Source: Methylocapsa sp. (lineage in GTDB: Bacteria > Pseudomonadota > Alphaproteobacteria > Rhizobiales > Beijerinckiaceae). From it: 13,686 nt of DNA. The notes beneath the pieces were generated by a model. That model saw only the letters and a list, made by a program, of their open reading frames with translations. It was not told the DNA's origin and did not search any database. Below are positions 1-8,282 of the stretch, piece by piece; positions within the stretch are counted from its first letter, which is position 1, and each line of letters begins with the position of its first letter. A program made the position numbers and the translations under genes. The stretch covers positions 1 to 13,686 of the forward strand of contig JAFMSB010000016.1 of assembly GCA_017353815.1 (NCBI GenBank). The letters are read 5' to 3'.

Positions 1-1964
1 CGAGTCCGGTGCTGCAGCTCACCGATCAGCGCGAGATTTGCCTGTTCTATGCACTTGCGTTCCGAGATGTTGGTCCAGAACCCGACAATTTCCTTCGGGC
101 GTCCGTCGGCTTCCCGCAACAGAGTTGCCTCGTCCTGCATCCAAAGATAGCGGCCGTTCTTGGATCGAAACCGGTACTCTTGCGCCAGGCGGCCCTGCGT
201 CATCAGAATCGCCGTTTTCTTGATAGCGGCTTCCCTGTCATCGGGATGCACGCAGCCGATCCACCAATCAGCGGCCAAGGCTTCCTCGACTTCGTAACCC
301 AGTATTCTTTTGACGCTGCCACTGATCCATTGGCTGGGAAAACCTTCAGCCCTTACCGCAAGTACGTAGACTACGGTAGGGATGGAATTCAATATATCGG
401 CGAGTCTTGCGAAGCGGTATGCGTGACCTGTCCCGAGCAGGAGCAGGGCGCCGAGCAAGCCAGTGCTAAGGGCGCCTGCGGCCAGTACCGTAAAGCTTTG
501 CCACCCACGGTGCCGTGCCATGTAAATGGCGGAGGGCGCCGTCTGAAGGGCGTAATGGCGTGTCCCAAAATCGAACGCGGTTTCGTATGATGTCTTTGCG
601 GATGGAGGCAGATTGTCGAAGAGAGGCCGCGCTCCAACGGCGTCAAGCAGTCTGAGCCGGAGCGTGGAGGCGAGCGGCTCCGCCAGGGTCATGGCGGACA
701 GGCCCATCCGCAGCACGACCAGCACGACGCCAGGTCCCGTGGGTCCGCCCGGCACGGCATTGACCAAGAGGAGACCCGCTTCCTGCCCGCGTTCCTGAAC
801 CAGACGGACCGGGTTAGTTGCGGTCGGCCTTCCGCTCGCGATTGCAAACTCAATCGCCTCACGCCGGTCGGCGTCGGATGCAAGATCGAAACCCGCTGCT
901 TCTGCGTTGCCGGGGAATGGTTCGAGATAGGTAACGGGATAGAATTGTCCACGCTCCCCGGCGGGCCGCAGCTGGTCTAAAGAGTCGCGCTCGCGAATAA
1001 TGAAACCTGGCAAATCCGCCGCCTGCGCCGCCTCGAAGGCTCTGCGCTCGGACGACATAACACGCGGTGCCCATTCGACGGCTTGGATGGCCGGGAAACG
1101 CTGGCGCAGCTTTTGCACGAGATCGTGGAAATCCTGGCGCGAAACCACTAGGTTGCGGTTCACGAAAACGGCCGAAAGCTGCTCGAGGTAGAGTGCCTGC
1201 TCCTCGATAGCCTCCTTCATCGCGTCCGCAAGCTGCTGCGATCGCAACTGAAATTCGCGAAGGGACCGCTCATTCTCCCACCCGCTGAGTCGGATAAAGA
1301 CTGCAGTGAAGAGGGCGAAGCAAAGCATCATCGGGACAGCAACGAAGCGTGCGCGGGAACGCCACAGCGGCCGTGGCTGTCCCATTAGCGCAAGCATCAG
1401 CGGCGAAACTACGAGCACGCCCAAGGTATCGCCCACCCACCAGGTCACCCAGTTAGTAATCAAATCAGAACTGCGGACGGCACCAAGTGCCCACATTGCG
1501 CTGAGGGACAAGCTGGAGCTCGTCAGACAAAAGACCGGGGAAAGCGCAAGGAAAAGGATTAGATCGCGCGGATTGTCCAAGGGGGCGGGATAGCCAATTA
1601 CGTGGCGCAGCGCCGTTCCGCCAACTGCCGCCTGCAGGAAGTGGCCAAAAGCAATCGCGAGCGCTGCCGCGACACTTATTGCGTCGAGCCGATTCGCGAC
1701 CGAGTAACCAAGCGAAATATTTAGCAGGAAGGCGCCCAGAAACGTTCCCGGCAAAGTGGCCGCACCCGCCATGAACATTGCGGCGACGGCAATGCCCGCC
1801 GGCGGGAAAACAGCCGTGGCGTATCCGGGTGGCACCGCGAGCAACAAGGCTAGCCGCCCGCTGATTAGGTAGACGATAGGCATCACCGCATAGATGAGAA
1901 GCTGCCGTTGTACCAGCGCCCTTATTAAGCTCTCCGGCCGGAACATCTGGCCACCTTCAGCCAT
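1..1964 (-). CDS. MASE1-CHASE-PAS HWE-family sensor histidine kinase (3' part beyond window)
   Basis: My translation from the ATG at 1964 is open for 654 codons to the left edge, so the gene is cut there. Residues 22-226 form a polytopic membrane region of MASE1 type (hydrophobic helices, FPPAGIAVA, TWWVGDTLGVLVVSPL). Residues about 235-430 match a CHASE domain (VEWAPRV, GFDLASDADRREAI, NPVRLVQE), a periplasmic ligand-sensing module, followed by a membrane helix at 491-511. Residues about 520-638 are a PAS domain with its PAC end (GRYLWMQDEA, GFWTNISERK). The last residues, ELQHRT, are the start of an HWE-type phosphoacceptor box, so the missing part should hold the rest of the kinase core. 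The product is probably an inner-membrane sensor kinase with unknown ligand. No response regulator is nearby. Met7 (1946) has a better ribosome site (AAGGTGG) than Met1 and may be the true start. HWE membership rests on very few residues. Confidence 0.88.
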   Translation of the reverse strand, partial: MAEGGQMFRPESLIRALVQRQLLIYAVMPIVYLISGRLALLLAVPPGYATAVFPPAGIAVAAMFMAGAATLPGTFLGAFLLNISLGYSVANRLDAISVAAALAIAFGHFLQAAVGGTALRHVIGYPAPLDNPRDLILFLALSPVFCLTSSSLSLSAMWALGAVRSSDLITNWVTWWVGDTLGVLVVSPLMLALMGQPRPLWRSRARFVAVPMMLCFALFTAVFIRLSGWENERSLREFQLRSQQLADAMKEAIEEQALYLEQLSAVFVNRNLVVSRQDFHDLVQKLRQRFPAIQAVEWAPRVMSSERRAFEAAQAADLPGFIIRERDSLDQLRPAGERGQFYPVTYLEPFPGNAEAAGFDLASDADRREAIEFAIASGRPTATNPVRLVQERGQEAGLLLVNAVPGGPTGPGVVLVVLRMGLSAMTLAEPLASTLRLRLLDAVGARPLFDNLPPSAKTSYETAFDFGTRHYALQTAPSAIYMARHRGWQSFTVLAAGALSTGLLGALLLLGTGHAYRFARLADILNSIPTVVYVLAVRAEGFPSQWISGSVKRILGYEVEEALAADWWIGCVHPDDREAAIKKTAILMTQGRLAQEYRFRSKNGRYLWMQDEATLLREADGRPKEIVGFWTNISERKCIEQANLALIGELQHRT

Positions 1965-2063
1965 AAAATTAGTAAAGCGATATGCCAGCTGTGATGATTT
2001 ACACATTAGTTTGGTAATTTTCCGACAATTAGCGAAAAGCCGGCGATAGGCCTTGGGACGCAG
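1965..2063 (-). promoter_or_regulatory. AT-rich spacer between the two kinase genes
   Basis: This 99-nt spacer is clearly more AT-rich than its flanks. The minus strand has a weak imperfect hairpin just after the upstream kinase stop (AAGGCC/GGCTT followed by TTTT), which could be a poor terminator, then several short AT dyads. No convincing -35/-10 pair was found. The two kinases could be co-transcribed or the downstream one could have its own promoter; the sequence does not decide. Confidence 0.25.
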
Positions 2064-4295
2064 TTAAAAGATGCTTGAATCCGGACCGCGAGGCTGTTGC
2101 GGGCCGTCCTCGAACGTACCTGTTGCACAGGTTGTGCAGGGAAACTGCAAGATGAAGCGGGTGGGGTTTGCGCGGCGGATGGAGAGGGTTCCGCCGATTT
2201 GCTCGGTAAGCAGCCGGACGAGCCTTAGCCCCGCCCACTCCGCTCGCTCCATCTCCGCGTCCTCCGGTAAGCCCATGCCATCGTCGGTAATCGAAAGAAT
2301 GATGCCCACCGCGTCGGTTACGAGCGAGATAGTCACGGTGCCGCGGCGACCATCGGGAAAGGCATGTTTGAATGCATTGGTTATCAGCTCGCAGGCGACC
2401 TGAGCACAAGGGATCGCAGTATCGGTTGGCAGAAGCACCGGCTCGGCGGCAACGGAAACAGCAATCCGGCCAGAATCGATGTCATAGGAGCGTTTGAGAA
2501 CGTCAACGAGCGAATCTAGGAGCTGGCCAAAATCGACGCGCGCAAAATTATTCCCGCGGCGCAGCGTTTCGTGGATCAACCCGATCAATTGGATTTGGTC
2601 CTGGCACTTCCTTAAAACGGCGAAGGCCGCCGCATCCTGGATGTTTGCGGATTGCACGCGGAGGACGCTCGATACGATCTGCAGATTGTTCTTGACCCGG
2701 TGATGGATTTCGCCAAGGAGGAAGTCTCTTTCTTCGAGTGCCGCTTGAAGCCTTTCTTCCTTCCGCTTGCGCTCAGTAATGTCCACGATCGCCGCGATGA
2801 GCATTGGACCCTCCTCGTACTCGATAAGGTTAAGGCCCGCCTCGATGGAGATTTCGCTCCCGTCTTTTCTGAGAAGATAGAACTCGCCCCCCTCGCCTAA
2901 GGGCCACAGGCGGGGAGCGGCAAAAAAGGACTCGCGTATCCGGGCATATTCCACGCGAAAGCGCTCGGGGATGATTTTATCGACGCGTTGTCCGAGCAGT
3001 TCAGCGCGCTGATAACCCAGTATGTGTTCGGTCCAAGCGTTGACGAGCTCGATTCGGTCCGCGCGGCTGATTACGATTCTCCCGCTCGGAGCCGCCTCCA
3101 CAACGAGCCGGAACCTTTCATTGCTGCGCCGAAGCGATTCTTCCCGTCGCTTGCGCTCCGTAATGTCGATGATTGCGGCAAGCACCATCGTGCCTTCCTC
3201 GGTCTCAATTGGGTTGAGGCTGATTTCGACCGGGAATTCGGTGCCGTCCTTTTTCAAAGCAACCAGGTCGCGTCCGTCGATCTGCCGCTTCTCCGGATTG
3301 GCGAAGAAGGAAATCCGCTCGTGGCGGTGGCGGCCGCGGAAGCGCTCCGGGATGACCATTTCAACCGGCCGCCCAATCAACTCGCCGCGTGCGTAGCCGA
3401 AGAGTTCCTCGGCCCTCAAATTCACCATCTCGATGCGGCCCTTGTGGGAGACTATTACCATCGCATTCGGGGCCGATTCGACGGCACGGCGGAAGCGCTC
3501 CTGGCTGCGCAAGAGCGCTTCCTCATGCTCCTTGCGCGCGGTGATGTCGACGATCGAGGCAAGCACCATGGGCCCTTCGTCGGTCTCGATGACGTTAAGC
3601 CCGATCTCGACCGGGAATTCGGCGCCGTCCTTTTTGAGGGCGAAGAGATCGCGTCCGGCACCCATGGGCCGCGACTGCGGACTGGCAAAGAAAGCGATCC
3701 TTTCCTCGCGGTGGCGCTTGCGGAAGCGGGCGGGGATGAGCTTTTCCACCGGATGGGCGAAAATCTCGTCGCGCGTGTAGCCGAAAAGTACCTCGGCCTG
3801 GAGGTTCAGCATCACGACCCGGCCCGCGCGGTTGATCATGATCATTGCGTTGGGGGCCGATTCGACCGCGCGCTGAAAACGATCTTGGCTCCGCCAAAGC
3901 TCGTCGAGACTGCGCTTTTGATCCGTCAAATCGCGGATTAGCGTCACAAAGCCGAGGAGATCGCCGTCTTCGTCGCGGATGGGGCGGATCGAGACCTGCG
4001 CCCAAATGCGCGAGCCATCCTTGCGCAGGCGCCAGCCGGCTGCGTCAAAGCAGCTTTGGGCGGCGGCAGCCAGAAGGTCCCGCTCTGGCTTTCCGCTGCG
4101 CGCCTCCTCGAGCGGATAAAGCGCGGAGACATGCCGCCCAACGATCTCCTGGGCGCAGCAGCCTAGGATGCGCTCGCCGCCGGCATTCCAGGTCACGACA
4201 AGGCCGTCCGGATCGAGCATGAATATGGCGCTGTCGAGGATGCGCTCGACCATCAAGCGGTAGATATCGTCACCCTCGACCAATTTGTTGCTCAT
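2064..4295 (-). CDS. Soluble four-PAS HisKA_2 sensor histidine kinase
   Basis: This 743-residue protein has no membrane segment or signal peptide, so it should be a cytosolic sensor kinase. Four PAS/PAC units lie at about 11-126, 137-253, 265-381 and 392-509, each ending in a linker such as IVDITERK. The kinase core follows: H-box EIHHRVKNNLQ (His531/His532), N-box ELITNAFKHAFPDG (636-649) and G-box DDGMGLP (671-677). This is the HisKA_2 family common in Alphaproteobacteria. The middle PAS units are near copies with a 127-128 residue period. No heme or flavin signature (such as the LOV GRNCRFL motif) was seen, so the stimulus is unknown. The C-terminus carries a short Pro/Gly-rich tail with a CTTC pair at 720-723. 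No response regulator is adjacent. The start at 4295 is preceded only by a weak GGGTG ribosome site. Confidence 0.93.
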   Translation of the reverse strand: MSNKLVEGDDIYRLMVERILDSAIFMLDPDGLVVTWNAGGERILGCCAQEIVGRHVSALYPLEEARSGKPERDLLAAAAQSCFDAAGWRLRKDGSRIWAQVSIRPIRDEDGDLLGFVTLIRDLTDQKRSLDELWRSQDRFQRAVESAPNAMIMINRAGRVVMLNLQAEVLFGYTRDEIFAHPVEKLIPARFRKRHREERIAFFASPQSRPMGAGRDLFALKKDGAEFPVEIGLNVIETDEGPMVLASIVDITARKEHEEALLRSQERFRRAVESAPNAMVIVSHKGRIEMVNLRAEELFGYARGELIGRPVEMVIPERFRGRHRHERISFFANPEKRQIDGRDLVALKKDGTEFPVEISLNPIETEEGTMVLAAIIDITERKRREESLRRSNERFRLVVEAAPSGRIVISRADRIELVNAWTEHILGYQRAELLGQRVDKIIPERFRVEYARIRESFFAAPRLWPLGEGGEFYLLRKDGSEISIEAGLNLIEYEEGPMLIAAIVDITERKRKEERLQAALEERDFLLGEIHHRVKNNLQIVSSVLRVQSANIQDAAAFAVLRKCQDQIQLIGLIHETLRRGNNFARVDFGQLLDSLVDVLKRSYDIDSGRIAVSVAAEPVLLPTDTAIPCAQVACELITNAFKHAFPDGRRGTVTISLVTDAVGIILSITDDGMGLPEDAEMERAEWAGLRLVRLLTEQIGGTLSIRRANPTRFILQFPCTTCATGTFEDGPQQPRGPDSSIF

Positions 4296-4410
4296 CGCGG
4301 CACCCGCACATCCCAGCCCTTTGTGCTTCTACTTCGCGCTCGCCAGCAAGCGTATATATTCTATTCTGTTTATTATTAAATGGGAATTGCCGATAGCGGT
4401 TAGACCACGA
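4296..4410 (-). promoter_or_regulatory. Spacer between pdxJ and the PAS kinase, AT-rich, likely promoter region
   Basis: After the pdxJ stop the sequence becomes strongly AT-rich at about 4350-4383, unlike the GC-rich genes on both sides. On the minus strand it contains TATATA- and TAGAATA-like stretches that could be -10 elements for the kinase gene, but no good -35 could be placed. No stem-loop with a T-run after pdxJ was found, so read-through from the rpoZ-rsh-pdxJ unit is possible. Confidence 0.3.
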
Positions 4411-5181
4411 TTAATTCGCGGCGCCAATCGCTCGCCGCCCCTCGTCCATCGCCGCCCGCATTTTGGCGATGGCGGCGGAAAGCCCGGTAAAGACAGCTTC
4501 GCCAACGAGATAATGCCCAATGTTGAGCTCAACCACGTCGGGAAGTTTGGCGATTTCGCGCGCCGTTGCAAAATCGAGCCCATGGCCCGCATGGCATTCG
4601 ATGCCGCGCTGTTTTGCATGGGAGGCCCCCGCCGCCAGGCGCGCGAATTCCTCGCCCGCGCGATCCCCATCCCCTTGTTCCAAAGCATTGCACCAGGCGC
4701 CGGTGTGCAATTCGATGGCCGGAGCGCCGATCGCCGCGGCGGCATCGATTGCCTCAAGCGAAGGCTCGATGAACAGCGCCACTCTTATGCCCGCGCGGGA
4801 CAGCTCGGCCACAAAAGGCCGCAAATGATGTTGGCCGCCGAGCACGTCGAGCCCGCCTTCGGTAGTGCGTTCCGTGCGCCGCTCGGGCACAAGACAGGCC
4901 GCATGCGGTTTGATCTTGAGGGCGATATCGAGCATCTGCTCGGTTGCCGCCATCTCGAAATTCAAGGGCTTTGAGATGCCGGCTTTGAGGCGGGCCATGT
5001 CGTCGTCGCGGATATGGCGGCGGTCTTCGCGCAGATGCGCGGTGATGCCATCCGCGCCTGCTTCGATCGCGAGCAGGGCCGCGCGCACCGGATCGGGCAG
5101 CGCCCCGCCGCGCGCGTTGCGCAAGGTTGCGACATGGTCGACGTTGACGCCAAGGCGCAGGAAGTGAGGCTCATTCATCAT
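4411..5181 (-). CDS. pdxJ: Pyridoxine 5'-phosphate synthase
   Basis: PdxJ condenses 3-amino-1-hydroxyacetone 1-phosphate with 1-deoxyxylulose 5-phosphate to give pyridoxine 5'-phosphate, the last ring-forming step of DXP-dependent vitamin B6 synthesis. The 256-residue product is a full-length TIM barrel. Family motifs are present in order: [15 protein letters not shown] (11-25), [10 protein letters not shown] with His49, the FEM glutamate Glu76, LVPERR with TTEGGLDV (97-113), ELHTG (157-161), AGHGL with His200, and ELNIGH (218-223). His49, Glu76 and His200 correspond to the catalytic residues of the E. coli enzyme. The start overlaps the rsh stop as ATGA (5178-5181); a second ATG directly after it is an alternative start, and either implies translational coupling to rsh. 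The enzyme is cytosolic and acts as an octamer in characterised homologues. Confidence 0.97.
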   Translation of the reverse strand: MMNEPHFLRLGVNVDHVATLRNARGGALPDPVRAALLAIEAGADGITAHLREDRRHIRDDDMARLKAGISKPLNFEMAATEQMLDIALKIKPHAACLVPERRTERTTEGGLDVLGGQHHLRPFVAELSRAGIRVALFIEPSLEAIDAAAAIGAPAIELHTGAWCNALEQGDGDRAGEEFARLAAGASHAKQRGIECHAGHGLDFATAREIAKLPDVVELNIGHYLVGEAVFTGLSAAIAKMRAAMDEGRRAIGAAN

Positions 5182-7358
5182 CCGTTGACCCGCTCGACTT
5201 GGCTCACCACGGGGCGCGCCCGCAAATGCGAGATGATGGCGTTGAGATGCTTTAGGCCCGAGACTTCGACATCGAGAATAAGCTCGCGGAAATCGGCGGA
5301 CACGGCTCTTATCGCGATATTGTCGATATTGGCCGCATGATCGCCGATCACGCCCGCGATTTGCGCCAAAGTGCCGGGCTCGTTGATGGCGGTGAGCCTT
5401 AGCCTCGCGGGGAAGAGCTCATGCCGGCATTCCTCCAAGTTCCAGCGGACGTCGATCCAGCGTCCGGGCTCCTCCTCGAAAGCGGCAAGATCAGGAGACT
5501 GAATTGGATAGATGGTGATTCCCTCGCCAGCGGTGAGGATGCCAACGATGCGGTCGCCCGGCACGGCCCCCCCATTTGGCGCAAAGCGGACCGGCAGGTC
5601 GTTTGCCTTTTTGTCGGCCTCGCCCGCCGGGAGCGTGAAGATGAGGCTCGTTGCCATGCGGATGTTGCGCCAGCCGGTTTCGCCGCGCGGGCGCGGCATG
5701 ATCCCTCTGCGGTCTTCCAAAAACTCCGGATAGACGGCCCGCACCACATCGCCCGAGAACATTTCGCCCCGTCCGACGGCAGCAAGCGCCTCATCGACCG
5801 TCGCGCGCGCAAGTTTTGGCAATGCGCTTTTGAGCTTGTCTTCCACAAAGGCTTTGCCGGCCCTCTCGAAGGCGCGGGCAACGATCTGGCGCCCGAGAGC
5901 CGCGTATTGCGCGCGGACCGCATCGCGCGTTGCCCGCCGGATTGCGGCGCGCGCCTTGCCGGTCATGACAAGCCCCTCCCAGGCGGCGGGCGGCGTTTGC
6001 CCCTCGGCACAGGCGATCTCCACCTCGTCGCCGTTTTTCAGCTCCGACAGAAGCGGCGCCGGACGGCTGTTGATCTTGGCCCCGACGGCGGAATTGCCAA
6101 CATCGGTATGAACCGCATAGGCAAAATCAACTGGCGTTGCGCCGCGCGGCAGAGCTATCAGCCGCCCGTTCGGCGTGAAACAAAAGACCTGGTCGTGAAA
6201 GAGCTCGAGCTTGGCATGCTCCAAAAACTCCTCGGGCGTTGCGCCCTCCGACAAAAGTGCGACGGTGCGGCGCAGCCATTGATAGGCGCGGCTTTCCTTT
6301 ACGAGAGTTTCCCTATCCGCGGCATGGCCGTCCTTATAGAGCCCGTGGGCGGCAATCCCGTTGCGGGCGATGTCGTCCATCAGCGCCGTGCGCACCTGGA
6401 GTTCGGCGCGCTGCTGGCCTGGCCCGACGACTGTCGTATGAATTGACTGATAATCGTTTTGCTTCGGGGTCGAAATATAATCCTTGAAGCGGCCGGGAAC
6501 GACAGCCCATTTCGTATGCACGACGCCGATGACCCGGTAGCAATCCTCGATTGTTTCGATGATCACGCGAAAACCAAAAATATCGGCGAGCTGCTCGAAG
6601 GAGATGGATTTGCGCTCCATCTTGCGCCACACCGAATAAGGCTGCTTCTGCCGCCCCTCGACCTTGGCTTTGATGCCCCGGCTCGCGAGCTCGGCTCCAA
6701 GCTCTTTTTCGATCTTGGCGATGATCTTTCCATTCTTGCGGCGCAGATCCTCAAGCCTGCCGGAGATCATCGCATAGGCCTCGGGCATGAGGTGGCGGAA
6801 GGCCAGGTCCTCAAGCTCGTCGCGCATCATCTGTATGCCCATGCGGCCAGCGAGCGGCGCATAGATATCGAGCGTTTCCGCAGCGATCCGCGCGCGCTTT
6901 TCCTGCGGCACGAAATGAAGCGTGCGCATATTGTGCAGCCGGTCGGCGAGTTTGACGAGGAGGACCCTTATGTCTTCGACGACCGCGAGGAGGAGCTTGC
7001 GGAAATTTTCTGCCTGCTCGGCGCGCTTCGAGACGAGATCGAGTTTTTTGAGCTTTGTCAGCCCGTCGACAAGCCGGCCGATGTCGCAGCCGAAAAGCTT
7101 GTCGATTTCCTCCCGCGTCGAGCCTGTGTCTTCGATGGTATCGTGCAACACTGCCGCGACGATGGTCGCTTCGTCGAGCTTCATGTCGGTCAGAATGGCC
7201 GCGACTTCGAGCGGATGCGAAAAATAAGGATCGCCCGAAGCGCGCCGTTGCGCCCCATGCGCCTTCATCGCATAGACATAAGCGCGGTTAAGCGCCGATT
7301 CGTCGGCGAGCGGATTGTAGCGCCGCACGCGCTCGACGAGCTCATATTGCCGCATCAT
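5178..7358 (-). CDS. rsh: Bifunctional (p)ppGpp synthetase/hydrolase (RelA/SpoT homologue)
   Basis: The 726-residue protein makes and degrades the stringent-response alarmone (p)ppGpp. Numbered from the chosen start, the N-terminal HD hydrolase keeps His48 (SHPLEVA), His72-Asp73 (HDTIEDT), Asp139 and Asn143 (DRLHN). The synthetase domain keeps Asp259 (ADIFGFR), the RFKD motif at 290-293 typical of bifunctional enzymes, YQSIHTTV, and Glu319 (AELQVRT). A TGS domain lies at about 388-450 and a C-terminal ACT domain at about 646-723. Both catalytic centres therefore look intact. The start is the first ATG of an ATG-ATG pair (7353-7358), which begins the conserved [11 protein letters not shown] stretch. 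The frame stays open upstream to a TTG at 7559 that overlaps the rpoZ stop, but that extension is low-complexity and probably untranslated. No clear ribosome site precedes the ATG pair. rpoZ lies upstream and pdxJ overlaps the 3' end. Confidence 0.96.
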   Translation of the reverse strand: MMRQYELVERVRRYNPLADESALNRAYVYAMKAHGAQRRASGDPYFSHPLEVAAILTDMKLDEATIVAAVLHDTIEDTGSTREEIDKLFGCDIGRLVDGLTKLKKLDLVSKRAEQAENFRKLLLAVVEDIRVLLVKLADRLHNMRTLHFVPQEKRARIAAETLDIYAPLAGRMGIQMMRDELEDLAFRHLMPEAYAMISGRLEDLRRKNGKIIAKIEKELGAELASRGIKAKVEGRQKQPYSVWRKMERKSISFEQLADIFGFRVIIETIEDCYRVIGVVHTKWAVVPGRFKDYISTPKQNDYQSIHTTVVGPGQQRAELQVRTALMDDIARNGIAAHGLYKDGHAADRETLVKESRAYQWLRRTVALLSEGATPEEFLEHAKLELFHDQVFCFTPNGRLIALPRGATPVDFAYAVHTDVGNSAVGAKINSRPAPLLSELKNGDEVEIACAEGQTPPAAWEGLVMTGKARAAIRRATRDAVRAQYAALGRQIVARAFERAGKAFVEDKLKSALPKLARATVDEALAAVGRGEMFSGDVVRAVYPEFLEDRRGIMPRPRGETGWRNIRMATSLIFTLPAGEADKKANDLPVRFAPNGGAVPGDRIVGILTAGEGITIYPIQSPDLAAFEEEPGRWIDVRWNLEECRHELFPARLRLTAINEPGTLAQIAGVIGDHAANIDNIAIRAVSADFRELILDVEVSGLKHLNAIISHLRARPVVSQVERVNG

Positions 7359-7555
7359 TTGGAGAGGCCCGCGACAAGACTGGCCGCCCGCCGGTAGCGG
7401 GAATGGGCCGGAACATCCGCCGGCCCCAATTTTTACCGCGCGCCCGGGCTCGAAGAAACCTATACTGCCGATGGCCCTATTCAAAATTGCCCGCTTTCGC
7501 GCGCCCGGAACGAATCGCTTCTCCGGCCTCCACGGCGGCCGGGGGAGCGGCCATT
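7359..7555 (-). other. rpoZ-rsh spacer with two GC-rich hairpins
   Basis: The 197-nt spacer lies between two genes usually co-transcribed. It contains a 7-bp perfect inverted repeat (GGGCCGG 7405-7411 / CCGGCCC 7420-7426) and an imperfect hairpin just after the rpoZ stop (CTCCGGCC 7521-7528 with GGCC 7537-7540 and GGAG 7544-7547, leaving a three-G bulge). On the minus strand neither is followed by a T-run, so they look more like processing or pausing structures than terminators of the operon. Confidence 0.4.
7405..7434 (+). terminator. Possible intrinsic terminator on the plus strand, antisense to the operon
   Basis: The repeat GGGCCGG/CCGGCCC with an 8-nt loop is followed on the plus strand by CAATTTTT, the arrangement of a Rho-independent terminator. 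No plus-strand gene precedes it, so it would end only antisense transcription from within rsh. A 7-bp GC stem can occur by chance in DNA this GC-rich, so confidence is low. Confidence 0.3.
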
Positions 7556-7939
7556 TCAATCGGCCTCTTCGTCCGTTTGAGCGGGCGGCACAAGGCCTTC
7601 GAGCCCGCGCAAGAGATCCTCTTCCGTCATCCGGTCGAACTCGCCCAAGCCATCGGCTCCCTCGGCGGCGGGCGGCAGCGCCGGCACGACTTCGGCCTCG
7701 GGCTCGTCCACTTCGACATGTTTCTGAAGGGATTGAATAAAGTCCTCCTTGAGATCTTCTGGTGGAAGAGTCCCCTCTGCAATCTCGCGCAAAGCAACAA
7801 CTGGATTTTTGTCGTTGTCCCGGCTGACCAAAATGGGCGCTCCGGCAGAAATCACGCGCGACCGGTGGCTTGCCATCAACACGAGCTCGAAACGATTTTC
7901 GACCTTATCGATGCAGTCCTCGACCGTAACCCGTGCCAT
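7556..7939 (-). CDS. rpoZ: RNA polymerase omega subunit
   Basis: The 127-residue product is the omega subunit, which helps assembly of the beta' subunit and, in E. coli, forms part of ppGpp site 1 through its N-terminal MAR residues. Here the N-terminus is [19 protein letters not shown], followed by [15 protein letters not shown] and [12 protein letters not shown], all hallmarks of the family. The C-terminal half (about 75-127) is an acidic Pro/Ala/Glu-rich extension, common in alphaproteobacterial omega proteins. The start at 7939 was chosen because it opens the conserved MARVTVED sequence and has AGGAG 10 nt upstream; an in-frame ATG 36 nt earlier lacks support. rsh follows on the same strand, an arrangement conserved in many Alphaproteobacteria. 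Confidence 0.97.
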   Translation of the reverse strand: MARVTVEDCIDKVENRFELVLMASHRSRVISAGAPILVSRDNDKNPVVALREIAEGTLPPEDLKEDFIQSLQKHVEVDEPEAEVVPALPPAAEGADGLGEFDRMTEEDLLRGLEGLVPPAQTDEEAD

Positions 7940-7980
7940 AAAATGCTCACTCCTCGCAGGGAACCCGTTTTTCAACCACG

Positions 7981-8007
7981 GTTATATTTACCTCGCCGAT
8001 ATGGCAA
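7981..8007 (-). promoter_or_regulatory. Candidate rpoZ promoter
   Basis: On the minus strand TTGCCA (8007-8002) and TATAAC (7986-7981) resemble -35 and -10 elements upstream of rpoZ. The 15-nt spacing is short, so this is tentative. The position, about 42 nt before the start codon, is reasonable. Confidence 0.3.
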
Positions 8008-8120
8008 CCCAAAATAAGCGAACTTGGGCGGTGGAACTAATGAGATGAATTTCGCGGATTTTTTGGCCCGCCGCCTTAATATTTTCATTTTAATGCTCAA
8101 GGTTGGAACTCAGTTGGTCC

Positions 8121-8150
8121 TTGACGCAGAGGGTAAAAGCGACCAAATAA
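8121..8150 (+). promoter_or_regulatory. Candidate plus-strand promoter ahead of the structured leader
   Basis: TTGACG (8121-8126) is a good -35 element, and AAATAA (8145-8150) lies 18 nt downstream as a -10 candidate. Transcription would then begin around 8157-8160, just before the first base of the nested hairpin at 8161. That agreement is the main support; the -10 is far from consensus. Confidence 0.4.
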
Positions 8151-8160
8151 TAACGCCTAA

Positions 8161-8241
8161 ATCTAGCAGCGCACTGTCAACTGGGAGGAAAATCGCTCTG
8201 GGCTGGAGCGAAAGGGCTGATTTTCTTGGCTACTGCTAGAT
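8161..8241 (+). ncRNA. Candidate structured RNA or leader element (nested hairpin)
   Basis: Coaxial inverted repeats nest in one arm. A 9-bp perfect stem ATCTAGCAG (8161-8169) pairs with CTGCTAGAT (8233-8241). Inside it GTCAA (8176-8180) pairs with TTGGC (8226-8230, one G-U), then GAAAATC (8188-8194) with GATTTTC (8219-8225), then GCTC (8195-8198) with GAGC (8206-8209) at the tip. There is a 7-nt bulge at 8181-8187 and a 9-nt bulge at 8210-8218. The G-U pair favours the plus-strand transcript. It matches no riboswitch or known RNA that I recognise. It could be a cis-acting leader of the NYN gene, a small RNA, or a small palindromic repeat element. Confidence 0.45.
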
Positions 8242-8247
8242 GAATAA

Positions 8248-8282
8248 TGACGAATAGCCTCACAAGTAACTATTTAGAGTCA
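8248..8282 (+). promoter_or_regulatory. Hairpin immediately upstream of the NYN start codon
   Basis: TGAC (8248-8251) pairs with GTCA (8279-8282), and AATAG (8253-8257) pairs with CTATT (8270-8274) around a 12-nt loop. The only purine-rich stretch before the start codon (TTAGAG, about 8274-8279) falls within the 3' side, so the fold could limit ribosome access. The stem is short and AT-rich, so this is tentative. Confidence 0.3.

Noticed and set aside
613..1593. Short plus-strand frames in the first 1.6 kb
   Set aside because: They lie opposite the continuous minus-strand sensor kinase, whose domains are clear when translated.
1968..2032. Three ATTAG copies in the spacer between the kinases
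   Set aside because: Spacing is irregular (37 and 23 nt) and the word is too short in an AT-rich stretch to claim a binding site.
2988..3941. 317-codon plus-strand frame with repeating segments opposite the PAS kinase
   Set aside because: Its internal repeats come from the tandem PAS units on the other strand; it has no independent protein signature.
4270..4311. 13-codon upstream frame (ATG at 4311) overlapping the PAS kinase start
   Set aside because: Possible leader peptide, but it has no codon pattern suggesting attenuation and such short frames are common by chance.
5421..7397. Long plus-strand reading frames (341 and 312 codons) opposite rsh
   Set aside because: They mirror the rsh codons in GC-rich DNA, show no domain motifs and overlap a certain gene entirely.
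7359..7559. Starting rsh at the TTG at 7559
   Set aside because: The extra 67 residues are low-complexity and lie outside the conserved Rsh N-terminus, which begins at the ATG pair at 7353-7358.
8024..8239. 71-codon plus-strand frame in the rpoZ-NYN spacer
   Set aside because: Starts with TTG, has no ribosome site or recognisable motif, and its 3' half coincides with the nested hairpin.
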